Origin: a virus
Direction: 5' to 3' (one strand)
Virus record (IMG/VR): IMGVR_UViG_3300042384_000049
Location: 1-22,500 of that record
DNA: 22,500 nucleotides
Shown here in pieces: positions 13,981-21,944 of this stretch. Both the position numbers and the translations under genes were made by a program. Below the pieces are notes generated by a model that was not told the origin of the DNA, searched no databases, and saw nothing but the letters and a program-made list of their open reading frames with translations. How positions within the stretch are numbered: position 1 is the stretch's first letter; every line of letters begins with the position of its first letter.

Positions 13981-14565
13981 TTATTCGTTAATGATTTCAA
14001 CATCAATGGCATCACTCTTGATCTTGCTGGCAATACGAGCTTTTGCGTCAAAGATCATCTTGGCAGCGTCATCGAGGCTAGCTCCCTTGCGATGTTCCAC
14101 GATTGAAGACGCCATACCCGTAAGTTGTGCCGCCTTATCAGTAAGAATCCCTACCGTCACGGCTAGCTTATCAGGGCTAATCTTAGCAAGCTCCTCTGGA
14201 TTATCAAACAACTGTTGGGAACGCTCAAAGAGCAAATCGGTGTAGTCCTGAGCCGCAATTGCGTATCGCATCGAGAACTCCTTGCGCTTTGTCTCCAGCG
14301 TATCGTTGTGACGCCATTGCAGGCCCCTGATGGTCTCTCTGCCGAGTCCCGTCTTCTTTTGGATATCGGTTATCCTCGCGCCTTGTGCAGCCAGCCACAG
14401 GGCCATTGCTGCCTTGTTTGGGGCATAGTGCTCGACGCAGTTTGAAGGATTCAACTTTGCACGTTCCTTGACCTCAAGAAACCACGCTGACTTGTCTTCT
14501 CGCTCGTCAACGTAATCAACCTTCAGCTTCTCGTTTGGATCAATTGGTTCTGGTTCCGAAGTCAC
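13981..14565 (-). CDS. Probable terminase small subunit
   Basis: This 194-residue protein lies just before the large terminase, with one small gene between. Residues ~52-83 contain a helix-turn-helix-like region (NKAAMALWLAAQGARITDIQ followed by KKTGLGRETIRGLQWRH), as in small terminase subunits that recognise the packaging site. The rest is helical (YTDLLFERSQQLFDNPEELA), fitting an oligomerising core. The only start in the frame after the upstream stop is GTG 14565; no strong ribosome-binding site is visible. The N-terminus is acidic and probably disordered. Alternative roles, such as a transcription regulator with the same fold, are less likely given the position. Confidence 0.7.
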   Translation of the reverse strand: MTSEPEPIDPNEKLKVDYVDEREDKSAWFLEVKERAKLNPSNCVEHYAPNKAAMALWLAAQGARITDIQKKTGLGRETIRGLQWRHNDTLETKRKEFSMRYAIAAQDYTDLLFERSQQLFDNPEELAKISPDKLAVTVGILTDKAAQLTGMASSIVEHRKGASLDDAAKMIFDAKARIASKIKSDAIDVEIINE

Positions 14566-14608
14566 TTGGAGTTCTTAGCCTTTACTTTCTTGAAAGGCAA
14601 CGTATTTA

Positions 14609-17548
14609 TTAAAATTTCGTTCCATATCCAAACGCCTTCGCGTAATCAATCGAATCCTTGGTCGCTGTTCCAAGGGTCTGCCCAAGACGACGCGACCATT
14701 CAGGATCATACTTGCCGGTTTGCAATGTTGCTTGAATGCCATTAGCGGTAAGTAATGCCGTTTCCAACGCTTTTGACGTTTCTCTTTGGAATTGTTCTTG
14801 CGTAAGTTCCTTTTGAGACATTTTCCCAAGAAGAGGAAATAATGATCCGGCCCGATACATTGCTGCCGTTGCGCGAGTTCCAATTGAATTCAAAACTGGA
14901 CCAATAGGAATAAATCCCCTAGCCCCTTTCTCTGTAACAACACCAGTAGGACGAATTCCAGTCCCTTTAGAGACTGTTTGAGTAGCCTCAGTAAGACGGG
15001 ACGCAGCTGTCATCCTGTTAACAAAATCTTCACCTAATGCAATCTCCATGTTTTGTTTTAACTTTGGATTTGCGGCAACGTCTTTAAGAAAACGATCACC
15101 ATCCCAAAGCTGCAATCTCATTGCCGTTGAATCAGGATCACCGGGATAACGAGAAAATACGTGTTCAGCAAAATCTTCTCGAATTGCCTTTTGTTCAGCC
15201 GGATTGAGTTTAGAGAACACCTTTTTCACTTGTGCTGGTTCAGCATCATACAACGCTCTCGGGAACTCGCCTCTGGTTATTGACTCTTTGTGTCCATTCA
15301 GAATGTCCTTAATCAAAACGTTGCGCCCAAGTTTCTCGGCCTTTTGCTGATTCGATATCCTATTTGCAATGGAGAACTTCATCTCTTTAATTGCATCTTG
15401 AGACACAACCCCCTCAAGTTGCTTCAGGTCATCAAACGTAATTTTGGATGGGTCAAGTTTTTGCGCCTTAAAGTAAGACTGTAAATCTTTTAGTTTCCCA
15501 ACCATTCGTTGCCCATTCACTCCTGTTCCAGAATCAAATAGCTCCCTTACGATTCTTTCATCAAAATCAAATTCATCACCAGAGCCAAGTTGCCTTCCAT
15601 TTAGGCCAATCTTATTCAAGTAAGACTCTTGCATTGAACGCTCAAATGCAGGGAAGTTTTTTGGATCGTCTCTTTTAATAACCGAAAGGATTAAATTAGT
15701 ATCTTCTGGTGACTTGTATGCGGCCTTCATAATGTCGCCCGAAGTCATTGTTTTTCCCAACTTAGTTTCTAGAACTTTAGCAATGTCAGTCTGTGTGTAT
15801 TCACGAAAGTTATTATAAACTTTGGTGGCGTCAGACCACTTATCGTATAGTTTTTGTTTTTTATAAACATCGTCACGAAATTGACTTGCAACTCGTTCAG
15901 CTGTTTTTGCGGCTTTCTTTACCTCGTCAGCTCCACTGCCAGCGATAGGACCTGATGGTGCTTGGTTCCGAATAATTCTTACTTGTTCATCTAGTTGGCT
16001 AGCACTTAGAGGTCCAGAGATTTTTTCAAGTCGTTGCATTTCCCTACGTGCAATGCTTTCAGCATCAGCCGATAATTTGCCGCCGTCGATTTGTTTTTGC
16101 AGATTCATTATTTTCTGCGCGTTTCCAGGCCTAGACCTCAGATTGTCTATGACACGCTGTATTTCAACTGGCCTAGACGCGCTTTTGTAAAATGATTCTT
16201 CAATCTTCTCAGCTAATTTAATAGGGTTTACGCTAACGATCGAATCGGCTTCCTGATAAAACGGATCGTAAATATCTTTCTTAGCTTTCTCCGCAATAGC
16301 TTTTCCCTTACCAAGAACCTCTTTCAAATACAATGCCGCAGCACCTTCGTCAATTTTCGGCTTATACATTTGCCGTTGCATTTCCTCGCTTGCGCTTCTC
16401 TTTAACGTTTCGGCAGTAGCACTATCTGAAATTGCAACTTGTTTTAGATAAAGATTGTTATCGGCCTTTAATGCTTTCTCAGCATCAGCATAAAGCCTGT
16501 CTGGAAGAGATTGCCTCAAGACGTTATCATCCATAAATGCTTCAAGTCGTTTTGCTCCAAAAGCAAGATCTTGACCAATCTTGGAGTTTGGTAGATTTTG
16601 AGCAGCGCGAAGCATTCTTTCTTGGCTTTCAACACTTCCACTGGCAAATCTCGCAAGGTTTGTTGGATAACCTTCTCTGCTAAGAAACTCTCCAGCCTCG
16701 TTAATTAGTTTTGTCCTTTCTGAAACTGCACCTTTTCTCATCGTCGCAACGTCACGAAGAAGTGCGCCGCCAATTTTAGTAACACCATATTCAATCGGAA
16801 GCCCAATCATTGCTTCGGTCGATCTACGCATAATTGAATTGCCGAATCCTTCTCCAGCACCGAGAACGGCTTTAGCAAGAGAATCTTGAATCGTTCCAGC
16901 AGCAGTGTATCCAGCAGCACTTCCAATGGCCGTTCCGGCAGGGGTCTTGGACAACGCCGCCCCACCAATTCCTCCAGCAATAGAACCCGCTATTGGTGCA
17001 ATTTCACCAATGACATCTATGAAGTCTTTTGATGTCATATCATAACGATCAACTGGAAACCAACTGCTTCCATCATTGATAAGCCTTACTGGCTTACCCA
17101 TAACGTTCATTGTTTTTACATTAGGTTCGCCATACTTTCCTTTCAGGTATTCGTCTTTAGAAGAGTCGGTTAAGAATGCTAGATTTTTTCGATCTTCCCA
17201 TCCAAGTTCTGATTGCATATTTACTGGTTGCCCAATAACTGCTGATAATCCCTTAGCCAGCTTGTTGTCAATCCCTTCAGAAGTCGTCAATGGAGTCTCC
17301 ATTGGGTCTTTCTCGCTCAAAAAAGATCCATCAGCAAGTTTCCTTGTGATGTTCTCTTTCTGATTGCCAATCATTAGATCGGCCTCGTTTACCAAATCAA
17401 CATACTGCTGCGCCTTTTGCGTTGCTTTAGCTGCACCAAGCTGATCGCCAGAATCAAACAACGATTGCGCTTGATTGCTTAGTATTTCAAACTCCGAAGT
17501 TGCTTGTTGTTTTTGACTCTCAAGCTCAGAGATTAGTTTGATTGACAT
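14609..17548 (-). CDS. Large internal virion / DNA-ejection-like protein
   Basis: This 979-residue protein is the longest in the window. The N-terminal 60 residues are a Gln/Ala-rich helix. Residues 181-220 form a glycine-zipper, membrane-active-looking segment (GEIAPIAGSIAGGIGGAALS then GTAIGSAAGYTAAGTI). The remaining ~750 residues are mostly charged helices with coiled-coil character. This plan, a very long helical protein with one Gly/Ala-rich hydrophobic patch beside other internal-protein genes, fits podovirus ejection proteins that leave the capsid with the DNA and breach the cell envelope. No lytic transglycosylase or peptidase motif was found, unlike T7 gp16. Role inferred from architecture and neighbours. 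The leader before ATG has no Shine-Dalgarno box. Confidence 0.7.
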   Translation of the reverse strand: MSIKLISELESQKQQATSEFEILSNQAQSLFDSGDQLGAAKATQKAQQYVDLVNEADLMIGNQKENITRKLADGSFLSEKDPMETPLTTSEGIDNKLAKGLSAVIGQPVNMQSELGWEDRKNLAFLTDSSKDEYLKGKYGEPNVKTMNVMGKPVRLINDGSSWFPVDRYDMTSKDFIDVIGEIAPIAGSIAGGIGGAALSKTPAGTAIGSAAGYTAAGTIQDSLAKAVLGAGEGFGNSIMRRSTEAMIGLPIEYGVTKIGGALLRDVATMRKGAVSERTKLINEAGEFLSREGYPTNLARFASGSVESQERMLRAAQNLPNSKIGQDLAFGAKRLEAFMDDNVLRQSLPDRLYADAEKALKADNNLYLKQVAISDSATAETLKRSASEEMQRQMYKPKIDEGAAALYLKEVLGKGKAIAEKAKKDIYDPFYQEADSIVSVNPIKLAEKIEESFYKSASRPVEIQRVIDNLRSRPGNAQKIMNLQKQIDGGKLSADAESIARREMQRLEKISGPLSASQLDEQVRIIRNQAPSGPIAGSGADEVKKAAKTAERVASQFRDDVYKKQKLYDKWSDATKVYNNFREYTQTDIAKVLETKLGKTMTSGDIMKAAYKSPEDTNLILSVIKRDDPKNFPAFERSMQESYLNKIGLNGRQLGSGDEFDFDERIVRELFDSGTGVNGQRMVGKLKDLQSYFKAQKLDPSKITFDDLKQLEGVVSQDAIKEMKFSIANRISNQQKAEKLGRNVLIKDILNGHKESITRGEFPRALYDAEPAQVKKVFSKLNPAEQKAIREDFAEHVFSRYPGDPDSTAMRLQLWDGDRFLKDVAANPKLKQNMEIALGEDFVNRMTAASRLTEATQTVSKGTGIRPTGVVTEKGARGFIPIGPVLNSIGTRATAAMYRAGSLFPLLGKMSQKELTQEQFQRETSKALETALLTANGIQATLQTGKYDPEWSRRLGQTLGTATKDSIDYAKAFGYGTKF

Positions 17549-17558
17549 GTTAATTCAG

Positions 17559-19232
17559 TTACTGATTGGCCTTCAATGCGTTAAGTCTATCCTGTAAAGA
17601 TTGAGCTTCGGGGCTGAGTTGATTTTGTTTTTCTTTATCAAACCTCAAAAGATTTGGGTTGTATTTGGTCCAGTCATCTCCCGGACCGCCAGTTCCAGTG
17701 TCTGAAATTCCAAGGATTGATCGAGTTTGCTTGTATTCTTTTAGGTAATCGTCAAATACTGGTTTAGAGATTTTCCCATCATTAAACAGTTTCACAACCT
17801 CTTCAGGAGTTCCGTTGACGGATTCAAACTGATTCAATGCTGTTTTTTGCACGTTTGATACAAGATCATTAGGATTCATCCCGACTTCCATTTTGCCAAA
17901 CCTGTTTTCAAACTTAGGCCATTCTTTTTCAGTAATGGTTCCTCCGGCAGAACCTGTTGGAGACGAAGCTCGCATCTTTCCAATTTCCTCTTTGGATGTC
18001 TGGACTCTGATCGTCTCCAAATCCGAGGCGATTCGGCCAGCTTCTCCGGCGGGCAAGACTTGACCTAATGTTTGCTGACCCCTTGCGATTAACGGATTTG
18101 CAGAAAGAGCGGATTGAATTTGAGGAATTATTTTTGAAGCAGACCCAATAATTGCTCTTGATCTTTCAAACGATTGTTCTTTTCGGGCTTCTTTTGCGGC
18201 TTCAGCTTTATCCCCACCGCCGCCGCGAACAATTCGCATTCCTCCACCCGGAATCATTTCGATTGTTTCTCCAGCTTGCCCGCCAATGTCTGTCCCGCTA
18301 ACCATGAAGCTTCCATCTGCAAGTGGTGTAGCACTTACCTTGAATCCTTGTGCCGCAAGATTTTGCACTTGCTCCGCAGTCATCCGGGTTTCTGGTTTTT
18401 CTGTTTTTGTTGGTTTGAATCCAACATCGTCGTTAACAACAGGAGTGGCAGTTGTTGGAGCTAAAGAAATAGCACCGTCAATTCCCGCAGCTTGTTTGTT
18501 AGTGGGGAGTGCAGGCAGGACTCCCGGATCTACTGTGTATTGCTTACCTAGATATGAAACCGTAGTTCCGTCTTGTGAAACAACTCCTTCATTTGCCGGA
18601 ATGACTGGTCCCTCAACTGTTGGAATATCCATAGGGGGACCGTCTCCTAGCGCACTTGTAATTCCATCAGCTGGAGTTTGTCCGCTAACCTGAATTGGCT
18701 CCAAAACTCCGGTTCGTGGATTGCGAACCATTTGCATTACTCCCCCGGGAACATTAACATCAGTAATTGGTCCGGGCTTACGAGCCTCAGCTTCCAACTC
18801 GGCTCGCTTTATCAATGCCGATTGAATTCCTTGCCCCTCTTCAATATCAAGTTGCCTTTTCTGCAAACCAAATTCACGTTCTTTATACGCATTGCTGATT
18901 CCAATGTTCAATGCTTTTTCAACAGCGTCCGCGGCAGCAACCCGATCTTGCAACGAATTGTTTTTGTCTCCCATTATCATCTGGGCCTCCATAGCAACTG
19001 GAGCAAGTGTCGGAAAACTTTTAGCAATGGCATTAGCAACAAGTTCAGCAGACTTTACTCGCTTCTCTTGTTCAGATTGTTGCTTCTTATATTCTCCGAA
19101 TTGTTTTGCAATCCCTCCAATATCAGCTCCAATGTTAGCCATGCTCTGACCTTGAATGTCAGCAGCGCGAGTAAAGCCTGAGTAGTCCTGAACGAACAGG
19201 CGCGGGTCAACGGATGATCCTAGTAGTGCCAT
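17559..19232 (-). CDS. Probable internal virion protein
   Basis: This 557-residue protein precedes the 979-residue protein by 10 nt. The first 160 residues are helical and charged (DIGGIAKQFGEYKKQQSEQE and KEREFGLQKRQLDIEEGQG), likely a coiled coil. A Pro/Thr/Val-rich, low-complexity middle (residues ~165-280) may be flexible. A small beta domain follows (GFKVSATPLADGSFMVSGTD, EMIPGGGMRIVRGGGG), then a helical C-terminal half with QTLGQVLPAGEAGRIASDLE and MRASSPTGSAGGTITEKEW. The C-terminal region resembles, by memory, segments found in phage internal or structural proteins. No catalytic motif is seen. Its location between two other internal-protein candidates supports a virion role. Confidence 0.65.
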   Translation of the reverse strand: MALLGSSVDPRLFVQDYSGFTRAADIQGQSMANIGADIGGIAKQFGEYKKQQSEQEKRVKSAELVANAIAKSFPTLAPVAMEAQMIMGDKNNSLQDRVAAADAVEKALNIGISNAYKEREFGLQKRQLDIEEGQGIQSALIKRAELEAEARKPGPITDVNVPGGVMQMVRNPRTGVLEPIQVSGQTPADGITSALGDGPPMDIPTVEGPVIPANEGVVSQDGTTVSYLGKQYTVDPGVLPALPTNKQAAGIDGAISLAPTTATPVVNDDVGFKPTKTEKPETRMTAEQVQNLAAQGFKVSATPLADGSFMVSGTDIGGQAGETIEMIPGGGMRIVRGGGGDKAEAAKEARKEQSFERSRAIIGSASKIIPQIQSALSANPLIARGQQTLGQVLPAGEAGRIASDLETIRVQTSKEEIGKMRASSPTGSAGGTITEKEWPKFENRFGKMEVGMNPNDLVSNVQKTALNQFESVNGTPEEVVKLFNDGKISKPVFDDYLKEYKQTRSILGISDTGTGGPGDDWTKYNPNLLRFDKEKQNQLSPEAQSLQDRLNALKANQ

Positions 19233-19235
19233 AAT

Positions 19236-20039
19236 TTAGTCTTTCATGTAGCTGAGTTTTTCTTGATCCGCCCAAGGGACAAGAGATGAAATGTTTTCAA
19301 TAGTCATATTGAGTTTTGGGCAGTGAACAAACTTAGGAGACTGTGGATTCCGATTGATGCAACTAGTGCATGCGTGAACATAATCAACATTATGGAGTTT
19401 GTCCACCTTCTCGCCCCAAACGCCATCTAGTTTTTCGTAACGGTCTGAATCGTATGGGACATTGTTACTTTCAATGTATTCCCAGATATCCGCATGAGTC
19501 CAGTCTCGAAGCGGGAACATCATAGTCGCTTGCTCCATAAGCACCCTAGATTCAATCCGTGTTCCAGCATCTCCTCCAAGAATTGGATCAGAATCGCAAC
19601 CTTTGTGGCCGATCCATAAACAATCAAATTCAGGGACTTCAAGATAGTGTTGTTTTGGACGCTTAAGGATATCCAAGGCGCAAACAAACTTAGCGTCACT
19701 TGCAGGCTCAGTAATCCCAGTTGGACAAGTCAAGATGGTTGAGTTTACTTTGTAGTGATTCTGGACCTCCCATTCATCTCCTTCTTGTTGGAATGCGGAT
19801 TGATATGGATGCCATGAATAAATAAGTAACTCCCAGTCTTGGGTGATCTTATCGTGAAACTTGTATTTAGATGGTTGCCATGGTTCACGAAAAAATACCA
19901 ATGGCAAATCAATTCCCATACCACGCATGATATGCAACAATACCATGCTGTCCTTGCCTCCAGACCAACAAATCATTCCTTTTGGGAAGTGTTTTGCGCC
20001 AGATGCAATTAGCTCTTTTGTTTTTTCAAGTTTCGTCAT
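19236..20039 (-). CDS. PAPS-reductase-family PP-loop enzyme
   Basis: This 267-residue protein has the PP-loop SGGKDS (residues 26-31) that binds the nucleotide phosphates in PAPS reductases and ATP sulfurylases, and the family signature FPLRDWTHADIWEYIESNNV (175-194). Eight cysteines are present, including C105, C120, C224, C227 and C240; the last three (CTSC ... C) could bind an iron-sulfur cluster or zinc. Family members reduce PAPS to sulfite, activate sulfate or act in sulfur-based nucleic-acid modification; the substrate here is unknown. The start overlaps the upstream stop as TAATG, and the next virion gene begins 3 nt after its end, so it is embedded in the late structural operon rather than in a metabolic cassette. 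Confidence 0.85.
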   Translation of the reverse strand: MTKLEKTKELIASGAKHFPKGMICWSGGKDSMVLLHIMRGMGIDLPLVFFREPWQPSKYKFHDKITQDWELLIYSWHPYQSAFQQEGDEWEVQNHYKVNSTILTCPTGITEPASDAKFVCALDILKRPKQHYLEVPEFDCLWIGHKGCDSDPILGGDAGTRIESRVLMEQATMMFPLRDWTHADIWEYIESNNVPYDSDRYEKLDGVWGEKVDKLHNVDYVHACTSCINRNPQSPKFVHCPKLNMTIENISSLVPWADQEKLSYMKD

Positions 20040-20911
20040 TAAATAAGTGCTGCTCCTGCTGCCGTGCTACCCATTGCACCAAGTCCTCCTGCAATACCAC
20101 CAACAGCAGATCCAATACCACCAAATAATCCTGATGAATAAGATGCTTGAGATTGTGCATTAGCGGCTTGAGCTTGAAGCATGTTTTGTCTTTGGGCTGC
20201 TCCAAGATTAAGCCCCGTGTCTGGGTTAATTAAGCCCGGGGTTCCGCGACCAATTTGACCCATGCCCATACCGAGCATTTGCTGTCCAGATTGATACGAG
20301 AGCGGTTGTTGACTTAACAGAGCGAGTCCCGGCTGGGTGTAGAAGCCCTGAGCAGCGTTATACGACTGATTGGCGGCTTGAGCGGCTTCAGCGCGTTTGC
20401 GAGCCATAACGTCCTCACGCCCCATTGCTTCGCTGACAATGCCAAGGTTGCCTCCAAGCCGTCCAGATGCTTGGAACCCTTCACGCGCTTGCTGTTCGTA
20501 ACCCCTACGTTCTTGTGGACTAACTCCCTGAGCAGCCGCCCTAGCGCGTTCTGCCTCAGTAGCAAATCCCTGAACTGCTGCAGCTTGTTCTGGGGATAGA
20601 CCTTGCATGACACCACGGGTAAGCGGTGCTTGACCAGCCATTTGGCCTAGTTCGCCTTCACGCGCTGCTCCCAGTTGTTGACCCGCTTCTTGCGACGCCA
20701 TCCGGCTAAGCCCAAACAAGCCTTCCTGACCACCAACGCCACCTAAAAAGCTAGAGATGTCTCCAAGGTTTAGCCCTTGAAACTCTGGACGAAACTGCTT
20801 TTCAAATCCAAGGATTTGCGGAAGCGCACCACCATAAGCCGATACAAATTTTCCAATGTCTGCACCATAATCTGCCTTTGGTGCCTTTACTTTATCAGGA
20901 GAGCTTCCCAT
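20039..20911 (-). CDS. Small internal virion-like protein with glycine zipper
   Basis: This 290-residue protein is rich in Gly, Ala and Gln. The N-terminus (DKVKAPKADYGADIGKFVSA) is polar, the middle is helical and Ala/Gln-rich (EQAAAVQGFATEAERARAAA, ARKRAEAAQAANQSYNAAQ), and the C-terminal ~30 residues form a glycine zipper, LFGGIGSAVGGIAGGLGAMG, ending in hydrophobic residues. Such proteins in podovirus-like genomes are internal core or ejection proteins that insert into membranes (compare the general plan of T7 gp14), and the position next to larger internal-protein candidates fits. No sequence-level family match is claimed. It begins 9 nt after the preceding gene and couples to the PAPS-reductase-like gene by TAATG. 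Confidence 0.7.
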   Translation of the reverse strand: MGSSPDKVKAPKADYGADIGKFVSAYGGALPQILGFEKQFRPEFQGLNLGDISSFLGGVGGQEGLFGLSRMASQEAGQQLGAAREGELGQMAGQAPLTRGVMQGLSPEQAAAVQGFATEAERARAAAQGVSPQERRGYEQQAREGFQASGRLGGNLGIVSEAMGREDVMARKRAEAAQAANQSYNAAQGFYTQPGLALLSQQPLSYQSGQQMLGMGMGQIGRGTPGLINPDTGLNLGAAQRQNMLQAQAANAQSQASYSSGLFGGIGSAVGGIAGGLGAMGSTAAGAALI

Positions 20912-20920
20912 ATTCTTGTA

Positions 20921-21187
20921 TTATTTGAGTTTTGAGTAAAATTGTTGCATATTGTGAACCCTCACGCGAGGAGAATTCTTAAATTCACGCCGGAATGCGA
21001 TGTATTCAAAGTCATCGCGGAACTTTCTAAGAGCTTTCCGCATGTCACCAGCGCACATGGTGACAAAGAGTGTGTTGGAATGGTGAATTTCACAGGCTTG
21101 ATCTGGGGATTCTTCTTGCGAGTAGAAACACATAGCAAAACTATCGGCATCAGAAACGACAACGCCAAAGCATAAGTGCCAATACAA
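20921..21187 (-). CDS. Small phage protein with unusual or damaged start
   Basis: This frame codes for at least 88 residues, from TTG 21187, with a charged helical C-terminal half (DMRKALRKFRDDFEYIAFRR, then VRVHNMQQFYSKLK) that looks like real protein. No ATG exists in the frame, but an ATG lies one base out of frame at 21210. Adding one G there would give a start MGEDFHKLLYWHLCFG and a 96-residue protein. So the gene may begin at TTG, may have a one-base deletion, or the sequence may carry an error. The competing frame from ATG 21210 (82 residues) is hydrophobic and less protein-like. It ends 9 nt before the internal-protein gene. Function unknown. Confidence 0.6.
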   Translation of the reverse strand: MYWHLCFGVVVSDADSFAMCFYSQEESPDQACEIHHSNTLFVTMCAGDMRKALRKFRDDFEYIAFRREFKNSPRVRVHNMQQFYSKLK

Positions 21188-21230
21188 AAGTTTGTGAAAG
21201 TCTTCGCCATATATTTGTATTGCTTTTTTC

Positions 21231-21248
21231 TAAGTGGGGGTTCACTTA
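21231..21248. repeat. Short hairpin after the decapeptide-repeat fibre gene
   Basis: TAAGTG (21231-21236) and CACTTA (21243-21248) form a perfect 6-bp inverted repeat with a 6-base loop. It lies just past the stop of the 229-residue gene. On the minus strand it is followed by GAAAAAAG, not by T residues, so it is not a convincing terminator. Confidence 0.3.
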
Positions 21249-21251
21249 TGT

Positions 21252-21941
21252 TTATTGAAATACAACAAAATTATAATTTGTTGAATTATACAGGGTTCCG
21301 TTTACTTGTCCTGTTGATATGTTGAATGTAGTGCTATTGGTAATAGTCACAAAACAATTTGTTCCATAAGTGACTCCCGATGAGTGTGTTGCATTAGCCA
21401 CGACGCAATAAGAGCTATTTTCCATTGCTGTTGTCATTACTACAGTAAATAATCCAGTTGCTATTCTTGTGATGGATGCAATATTGCCAGCTTTAATTGG
21501 AGTTATTGGTGACGCAGCGGTTCCGTTAAATGCGCCGTATGCTCTAGCTCCAAAAATTGGAGCTGTCCCAGTCTGCGCTCCATTTAACTTGGGAGCAGTG
21601 ATACTTGCGTCTGCAATCTTTGCCGCAGTTACGTTAGCATCAAGAATCTTTGCGGTTGTCACGGCAGAATCAACAATCTTCGCAGTGGTCACATTTAGAT
21701 CCGCGATCTTTGCTGTTGTCACGTTCGCATCAAGAATTGCTGTTGTGGTAACTGCATTTGCACCAAGCTCGTTTGATGTAACCCCGCCAGCCGCAACGGA
21801 AAGTTTACCAGTAGTAACGGCAAGAGTCGTGCCAATAATGGCAGTGGCCGTAATCGTGCTTTGATCGAGGATGTTGTTCATCTTCGTGCTAGTAATTACG
21901 TCGGTGGCCGTGAAAGTGTAATTCGTATCAATTGCGCCCAT
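21252..21941 (-). CDS. Fibre-like protein with decapeptide repeats
   Basis: This 229-residue protein has three parts. The N-terminal ~60 residues (IDTNYTFTATDVITSTKMNN) may attach it to the virion. Residues 63-122 are decapeptide repeats of the form NVTTAKIADA, which probably form a thin trimeric shaft. The C-terminal ~100 residues are a beta-rich tip (PIFGARAYGAFNGTAASPIT, TRIATGLFTVVMTTAM) ending in YNFVVFQ. This build is typical of phage fibres or appendages that touch the host, and the tip is of a kind I associate with uncultured phage tail proteins. No enzyme motif was seen. It starts 3 nt after the end of the preceding tail gene; the leader is GATAAAGT before ATG. Confidence 0.75.
   Translation of the reverse strand: MGAIDTNYTFTATDVITSTKMNNILDQSTITATAIIGTTLAVTTGKLSVAAGGVTSNELGANAVTTTAILDANVTTAKIADLNVTTAKIVDSAVTTAKILDANVTAAKIADASITAPKLNGAQTGTAPIFGARAYGAFNGTAASPITPIKAGNIASITRIATGLFTVVMTTAMENSSYCVVANATHSSGVTYGTNCFVTITNSTTFNISTGQVNGTLYNSTNYNFVVFQ
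21601..21750 (-). repeat. Five 30-bp tandem repeats inside the fibre gene
   Basis: Five consecutive 30-base units begin at 21601, 21631, 21661, 21691 and 21721. Each encodes one turn of the decapeptide pattern (N/A)VTTAKI(A/V/L)D(A/L/S). The units are diverged; AATCTT or GATCTT recurs at the same place in four of them. Such arrays can gain or lose units by slippage, changing shaft length. Confidence 0.85.
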
Positions 21942-21944
21942 ACT

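Noticed and set aside
14575-14883. Minus-strand ORF overlapping the end of the 979-residue gene, with a possible 16-codon core at 14575-14625
   Set aside because: Most of it is a shadow of the large gene, and the part beyond it is too short to support.
20962-21210. 82-codon frame with ATG and a hydrophobic N-terminus
   Set aside because: It overlaps the more protein-like frame ending at 20921. The hydrophobic look is likely a by-product of the other frame, though the start problem of that frame keeps a little doubt.
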